A stretch of DNA of 64,000 nt, taken from CAXXIC01 sp049315325 (GTDB taxonomy: Bacteria > Bacteroidota > Bacteroidia > Bacteroidales > UBA7332). The notes under the pieces are model-generated. The model did not search any database. It was not told the DNA's origin and worked only from the letters and a program-made list of their open reading frames with translations. The position numbers were made by a program, and so were the translations under genes. The first letter of the stretch is position 1, and each line of letters begins with the position of its first letter. Below, piece after piece: positions 59,675-64,000 of this stretch. The stretch covers positions 434,001-498,000 of the forward strand of contig JBMOKJ010000002.1 of the NCBI GenBank assembly GCA_049315325.1, written 5' to 3'.

Positions 59675-61015
59675 ATGGCACTCACACTCCGCTCAATCTT
59701 TGCACCAACCTTGCAAATAGTTTTGCTGCTTTGCTTCGCTCAAAGTTGTAAAAGTGAAACACCTGTTGTTGCACCTCTTTTCATCACAACCACAGCGGTT
59801 GCAAACATCAAAGCCGACTCTGCACTGTCGGGTGGCACAATCACCGCCGATGGAGGTTCGGCTGTTACAGCAAGAGGAGTTTGCTGGGGTACATCTCATA
59901 ATCCGACTACAGCAAATAGTAAAACCGTTGATGGAGTAGGTATTGGCAAGTTCAATTCACAATTGATGGGATTAAGTGTTGGAACGACCTACTACGCACG
60001 TGCCTATGCCACCACAGATAAAGCAACAGCCTACGGAAACGAAGTGAGTTTCACCACGCAACAGAATTTTGCAAAAGGCGCTGATATTAGCTGGTTACCA
60101 CAAATGGAAGCTACTGGTTATAAGTTCTACAACGACAACGGAGTGCAGGAAGACTGCTTCAAGATATTGAAAGATCACGGTATCAACTCCATTCGTTTAC
60201 GAACTTGGGTAAATCCCTCGAACGATAAAGCAAGTGGACATTGCAGCAAAGCTGAAACCGTAGCGATGGCGGTGCGTGCCAAACAGTGGGGGATGCGTGT
60301 GATGATCGATTTTCATTATTCCGATTCGTGGGCCGACCCCTCGAAACAGGTAAAACCAGCTGCGTGGGTGGGGCATTCGTTTTCGCAACTGCTCACCGAT
60401 GTGTACGATTACACTAACGATGTGATGACGGCTTTGAAAACCGCTGGAGTCACTCCCGAATGGGTGCAGGTGGGCAACGAGACTCCAAGTGGAATGATTC
60501 TACCTGAGGGAAGCACCAACAACTGGTCACAATTGGCACAACTGATTAATAAAGGCTACGATGCCATAAAAGCGGTTAGCCCAACATCGAAAGTGATATT
60601 GCATTTGGATAGGGGTAACGACAATGCGTTATACCTCTGGTGGTTTAATTCAGCCAAGGCGAACGGTGCAAAATACGATGTGATTGGGATGTCTTATTAC
60701 CCATATTGGCTAGCTAGTAGTCCAGATTATACCTTGTCAATCGGCAGTTTAGCCACGAATCTCAACGATATGGCATCGCGATATGGCAAAGAGGTGATGG
60801 TGGTTGAAGTCGGTGGGGAAGATACGAAAGTGCAAAATACGTACGATATGCTCGTTGCTGTTCAGCAAAAAGTGAAGGCAGTGCCGAACAATAAAGGTTT
60901 GGGTGTTTTCTATTGGGAACCAGAAGGAGCTCGTAGCTGGAGTGGTTACGCACTCAGCGCATGGGGATCCGATGGGAAGCCAACGACTGCAATGGATGCT
61001 TTTTTGACAAAGTAG
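59675..61015 (+). CDS. GH53 arabinogalactan endo-beta-1,4-galactanase
   Basis: This 446-residue lipoprotein (lipobox FAQSC, C25) has a small beta-sandwich domain (about 36-130, ARGVCWGTSHNPTTANSKT and TTYYARAYATT). This is followed by a GH53 TIM barrel (about 133-446: KGADISWLPQMEATG, NSIRLRTWVNPSND, MIDFHYSDSWADPSKQ). The acid/base is E269 in WVQVGNETPSGM and the nucleophile is E378 in VVEVGGE. It would cleave type I galactan on the outer face of the cell and feed galactose oligomers to the gal operon at 23.6-27.2 kb. Confidence 0.93.
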   Translation: MALTLRSIFAPTLQIVLLLCFAQSCKSETPVVAPLFITTTAVANIKADSALSGGTITADGGSAVTARGVCWGTSHNPTTANSKTVDGVGIGKFNSQLMGLSVGTTYYARAYATTDKATAYGNEVSFTTQQNFAKGADISWLPQMEATGYKFYNDNGVQEDCFKILKDHGINSIRLRTWVNPSNDKASGHCSKAETVAMAVRAKQWGMRVMIDFHYSDSWADPSKQVKPAAWVGHSFSQLLTDVYDYTNDVMTALKTAGVTPEWVQVGNETPSGMILPEGSTNNWSQLAQLINKGYDAIKAVSPTSKVILHLDRGNDNALYLWWFNSAKANGAKYDVIGMSYYPYWLASSPDYTLSIGSLATNLNDMASRYGKEVMVVEVGGEDTKVQNTYDMLVAVQQKVKAVPNNKGLGVFYWEPEGARSWSGYALSAWGSDGKPTTAMDAFLTK

Positions 61016-61041
61016 AACGTGTTTAGGCGGAAACTTGATCT

Positions 61042-61461
61042 TTAATCAGCTTTGAAGTTGTATTTCCGTTTGATGACCGAAACAGTCATTTTGTCTTTTG
61101 ATGACGAAATCAGTTTATAAACGTACTCTGCGTCACCGCCCCAATGACCAACTTGTATATTCAAAACGGAATCTCTTATAGACCAATTGCCTTCATAGTT
61201 CATTAACGTGACCGGTGGAGTGGCGCACCAACCATTGATTTTTCTCTCAACAAATTTTCCAGATTTCAGGAACGAAAAACCAACTTCGTACTCTTTCAAA
61301 GAGTCTACTTTGGTATACGTCTCGATAGAATCACCGCTTTGTTTAGTCCAACTCCCTAACAAAAGCATCTCTTCGTTAGACATGGGAGCATCGGTTGTCT
61401 TATTGCAAGACAATGTGAATATGAGTATTACTCCAAGGATTATAAGCGGTGCTTTCATCAT
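61042..61461 (-). CDS. Small lipoprotein, lipocalin-like
   Basis: The product has 139 residues from the ATG at 61461, and a second ATG follows at 61458. A lipoprotein signal (LIFTLSCNK, lipid Cys at about 19) precedes a small beta domain. Features LLLGSWTKQSGDSIETYTKVDSL and NYEGNWSIRDSVLNIQVGHWGGDAEYVYKLIS resemble lipocalin-like small lipoproteins of Bacteroidetes. An upstream GTG at 61497 would add charged residues before the signal and is rejected. Function unknown. Confidence 0.65.
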   Translation of the reverse strand: MMKAPLIILGVILIFTLSCNKTTDAPMSNEEMLLLGSWTKQSGDSIETYTKVDSLKEYEVGFSFLKSGKFVERKINGWCATPPVTLMNYEGNWSIRDSVLNIQVGHWGGDAEYVYKLISSSKDKMTVSVIKRKYNFKAD

Positions 61462-61519
61462 TTTAGCTGTTTTATCAGTATTGATGCAGATAATCACAAA
61501 ACCGCTGTATAGGTGTCGA

Positions 61520-61900
61520 TTATTTCGACTTTTTTCTGATAGTTTTTTCTGATTTCACCAAATTCTCGGCGACTCGATATGCCACGATTCGCTTCACCAA
61601 ATCGATAGGAAGTGGTTTGTCGAACGGAAATTGCACCGAACCTTTGCCACCTACATATCCAAATAATTCTTCTTCAAATACCTCGATGCCTGATGAAGTG
61701 GGGTAGAACCCAATGTGCTTCGAAAAGGCTGCGTAATAGACCAACATTCCATTTTGTTTGAATGCAGGCATTCCGTAACTGATTACCTCTTCTGCGTTGG
61801 GTGCAGCTTGTTGAATCGCGGTGCGCATTTGATTGAGCAATTTTTGTATCTCTGCCGGAAATGCAGCGATGTATTCTTCGGTCGATTGAGGTTTGTTCAT
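61520..61900 (-). CDS. DUF1801 protein (YdhG/FrataxinB-like)
   Basis: The product has 126 residues from the ATG at 61900. It matches the DUF1801/YdhG-like fold: TEEYIAAFPAEIQKLLNQMRTAIQQAAPNAEEVISYGMPAFKQNG, HIGFYPTSSGIEVF and FPFDKPLPIDLVKRIVAYRVAEN. Homologues in other bacteria are described as iron-chaperone-like. It lacks a signal peptide and is thought to be cytosolic. Function is uncertain. Confidence 0.85.
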   Translation of the reverse strand: MNKPQSTEEYIAAFPAEIQKLLNQMRTAIQQAAPNAEEVISYGMPAFKQNGMLVYYAAFSKHIGFYPTSSGIEVFEEELFGYVGGKGSVQFPFDKPLPIDLVKRIVAYRVAENLVKSEKTIRKKSK

Positions 61901-61931
61901 CAAGTGTAATTTTTAGGAATGCAAATAGGTG

Positions 61932-63350
61932 TTATTTTGCAATATTTCGCAACATTCCACCGAAAATAAATGCGTGAAAAGGCAACACAGAATACCAATA
62001 CAATCTGCCATACAATCCTAATGGACGGAAGGTGGCGGTTTGTGTCAGTACGTTTTTATCATCTATCTTAAATTCGAGCCAAGCCTCGCCAGGGAGTTTC
62101 ATTTCGGCATAGAGAAGCAATCGTTGCTCTTCTTTGTTGGCAATCAGCACACGCCAAAAATCGAGCGCATCTCCAATTTGAATATCGGTGTCGCTTCTCC
62201 GTCCTCTGCGTAACCCCACGCCACCCATCATTTGATCCATAATGCCTCTGATTTCCCATAGCCAATCGCCATAATACCAACCCGTTTTTCCGCCAATTGC
62301 CCATATTTTTGCTAACGTTTTTTCTGCATTTTCGATGTGTAATTTGCGTACGTCTTTGAAACAACCATTCACTGGGACTTCGATGTAGTGTGAGATACCA
62401 TTTTTGATGATGTTGCTGGTTTGAGCATCTTTCCAACTCGATAAAACTTGGTTTTGTTCTATCTTGTCGAAAGCCAATCGTATAGAGGTATCGTACTCAA
62501 TCAACGAAATGCCGAGAGAGTTCGCCAGATTGTTTGGTTGACAAATCACGTCTACTTTCATACTATTCACCAGATTTTTTGCTAACGCATACGATGTGGC
62601 TGTCACGAAATAGAGCCAGTATGATGAAATCTTTGGTGTCATCACCGGCACAATCACGATGTGGCGTTTCAGTCCTCTAATTTTGGCAAAACGAAGCAAC
62701 ATATCTTTGTAAGTCAGAATATCAGGACCACCGATGTCGTAGCTTTTATTGAATGTTTCGGGATTGTTGATCACGCCATTCAGAAACTCCACCACATTGC
62801 GAATAGCTATAGGCTGACAACGTGTCATCAACCATTTAGGTGTAATCATTGCTGGAAGTTTTTCCACCAAATCGCGAATGATTTCGAACGATGCACTACC
62901 TGAACCCACGATAATACCAGCTCGCAGCGTGGTCAGTGCTACCTTGGAATCAGCTAGAATATCCTCCACGTTTTTGCGCGAAGTGAGGTGCTTCGACAGT
63001 CCGCTTTCGTTTACAATACCGCTTAGGTAGATCACCTGTTTGGCATTGGTTTGTTCGATGCGTTCTTTGAAGTTGACAGCACAAAGGTGCTCCATTTCGG
63101 AGAAGTTGCCACTCAGGGTGGACATGGAGTGAATGAGGTAATACGCCACATCAATATCGTTGGGAATCGCTATCAGACTCTCTTTGTGTAGGAAGTCTGC
63201 TTCGATAATCGTTACGTTTTTGGTCGAATAGTTGAGGTTGAAACGGTTGCGGTCTCTCACACAGCAGACTACCTGATGTCCGTTTTCGAGCAACACAGGC
63301 AGCAATCGTTGAGCAATGTATCCGGTGACGCCGGTGAGTAAGATTTTCAA
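61932..63350 (-). CDS. SDR-family oxidoreductase with DUF2867 domain
   Basis: This 472-residue protein has an extended SDR/NmrA-type Rossmann N-terminus (ILLTGVTGYIAQRLLPVLLENGH, GxxGYIA glycine motif) and SGIVNESG, SKHLTSRKNVEDIL around the middle. The C-terminal DUF2867-type region (about 310-472) has GWYYGDWLWEIRGIMDQMMGGVGLRRGRR and ends PFHAFIFGGMLRNIAK. This two-domain form is known as a hypothetical family. Substrate is unknown. Confidence 0.86.
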   Translation of the reverse strand: MKILLTGVTGYIAQRLLPVLLENGHQVVCCVRDRNRFNLNYSTKNVTIIEADFLHKESLIAIPNDIDVAYYLIHSMSTLSGNFSEMEHLCAVNFKERIEQTNAKQVIYLSGIVNESGLSKHLTSRKNVEDILADSKVALTTLRAGIIVGSGSASFEIIRDLVEKLPAMITPKWLMTRCQPIAIRNVVEFLNGVINNPETFNKSYDIGGPDILTYKDMLLRFAKIRGLKRHIVIVPVMTPKISSYWLYFVTATSYALAKNLVNSMKVDVICQPNNLANSLGISLIEYDTSIRLAFDKIEQNQVLSSWKDAQTSNIIKNGISHYIEVPVNGCFKDVRKLHIENAEKTLAKIWAIGGKTGWYYGDWLWEIRGIMDQMMGGVGLRRGRRSDTDIQIGDALDFWRVLIANKEEQRLLLYAEMKLPGEAWLEFKIDDKNVLTQTATFRPLGLYGRLYWYSVLPFHAFIFGGMLRNIAK

Positions 63351-63437
63351 AATCAGTAGAGGTTAGGTTTGTTGATAAAACCATTTATATGAGCTACATG
63401 TTCAATTAATCTGAAAACTGACGCTGATATATAACAA

Positions 63438-63479
63438 AACCGCTCACACAAATCAATATGCAAGCGGTTGGGTTATATG
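63438..63479 (-). terminator. Terminator of murA
   Basis: AACCGCT (63438-63444) pairs with AGCGGTT (63473-63479), and additional pairing may extend the stem. A short TTTT follows on the minus strand, 12 nt after the murA stop. Confidence 0.6.
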
Positions 63480-63491
63480 ATATTGGTGATT

Positions 63492-64000
63492 TTATTTCCG
63501 GGTAATCTTAGCTCCGAGTGCATTCAATCGCTCATCGATGCTTTCGTAACCTCGGTCAATCTGGTTGATGTTGTCTATGGTGCTTGTACCTTCAGCGGCC
63601 AAGGCTGCAATCAGCAAGGCTATACCTGCGCGAATATCTGGTGACGACATATTGGAAGCACGCAACGGATATAATCCGCCATTGCCAATCACAGTGGCAC
63701 GGTGCGGATCACAAAGGATGATTTGTGCACCCATATCAATTAATTTATCGACGAAGAAAAGACGACTTTCGAACATTTTTTGGTGAATCAACACACTGCC
63801 TTTGGCTTTGGTAGCCACTACGAGAAAAACGCTCAGTAAGTCAGGCGTTAAGCCTGGCCAAATGGCATCGGCGATGGTCATAATCGATCCATCGATAAAG
63901 GTGTCGATGGTGTAGGAGTCTTGTTGCGGAATGTAAATATCGTCGCCACGTAGTTCGAGTTGAATACCCAAGCGGCGGAAGCTGTCTGGGATAATCCCAA
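63492..64000 (-). CDS. murA: UDP-N-acetylglucosamine 1-carboxyvinyltransferase, C-terminal part cut by window edge
   Basis: About 169 C-terminal residues are visible, and the frame is open at the right edge (GIIPDSFRRLGIQLELRGDDIY). The protein is an EPSP-synthase fold enzyme that starts peptidoglycan precursor synthesis. Conserved pieces are ADAIWPGLTPDLLSVFLVVATKAKGSVLIHQKMFESRLFFVDKL, GGLYPLRASNMSSPDIRAGIALLIAALAAEG and the ending DRGYESIDERLNALGAKI. The catalytic Cys lies in the unseen N-terminal part. A hairpin terminator follows. Confidence 0.92.
   Translation of the reverse strand, partial: GIIPDSFRRLGIQLELRGDDIYIPQQDSYTIDTFIDGSIMTIADAIWPGLTPDLLSVFLVVATKAKGSVLIHQKMFESRLFFVDKLIDMGAQIILCDPHRATVIGNGGLYPLRASNMSSPDIRAGIALLIAALAAEGTSTIDNINQIDRGYESIDERLNALGAKITRK

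Overview
The window looks like a chromosomal segment from a Bacteroidetes bacterium, most likely of the order Bacteroidales. The evidence is the TTTG / TAnnTTTG promoter elements, A-rich leaders without strong Shine-Dalgarno sites, and phylum-typical families: Porin_10-like porin, DUF6261, DUF5020, DUF6249, DUF5056, a PorE-like OmpA lipoprotein, EttA, and a methylmalonyl-CoA carboxyltransferase with a free biotin carrier. Most genes from 10.8 to 57.9 kb lie on the minus strand. A genus cannot be assigned from the sequence alone. Both edges cut genes: a porin on the left and murA on the right.

Layout. 1-4068: porin and an arginine/citrulline degradation group (two deiminase/amidinohydrolase-fold enzymes plus ornithine aminotransferase). 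4428-7161: dnaB, a small unknown gene and an EamA transporter. 7189-10756: an accessory stretch holding a good promoter, a tandem array of 42-bp double-hairpin units, a DUF6261 gene, two AT-rich secreted proteins of unknown function and palindromic repeats. 10809-20352: acyltransferase, topA, an outer-membrane barrel with a very large TPR protein, a Nudix hydrolase, tRNA-Leu(UAG) and a cold-shock gene. 20625-23623: a decayed RhuM-type gene, GC-rich hairpins and a secreted FGE/SUMF1-like protein. 23624-27234: a galactose operon (galM, sugar MFS transporter, galK). 27367-35041: LptF/G permease, tgt, ettA, a lipid-linked sugar transferase pair and a DKNYY-type protein. 35415-38383: ruvX-def-mmdA-biotin carrier. 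38548-52198: slyD, uvrA, kup, tpx, outer-membrane proteins, an M3 peptidase and a REC-REC-PPDK ATP-grasp fusion. 52306-54919: a queuosine operon headed by a preQ1-I riboswitch candidate. 55112-64000: PorE-like lipoprotein, rimM, a DUF6249/ECF sigma/DUF5056 module, a GH53 endo-galactanase, small proteins, an SDR/DUF2867 protein and partial murA.

Three functional links stand out. The GH53 galactanase (59.7 kb) would release galactose oligomers that the gal operon can use. The yhhQ-queC-queF-DUF5020 operon and tgt (28.5 kb) together cover uptake, synthesis and tRNA insertion of queuosine precursors. The arginine group would convert arginine to ornithine and on to pyrroline-5-carboxylate.

The best candidate for something undescribed is the 7.2-8.4 kb locus. 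A near-consensus promoter drives a leader of about 420 nt made largely of five 42-bp units, each able to fold as two hairpins, directly followed by a DUF6261 gene. Other points for follow-up are the preQ1 riboswitch, the REC-REC-PPDK fusion, a Tgt lacking its zinc cysteines, and several families of dispersed palindromic intergenic elements.
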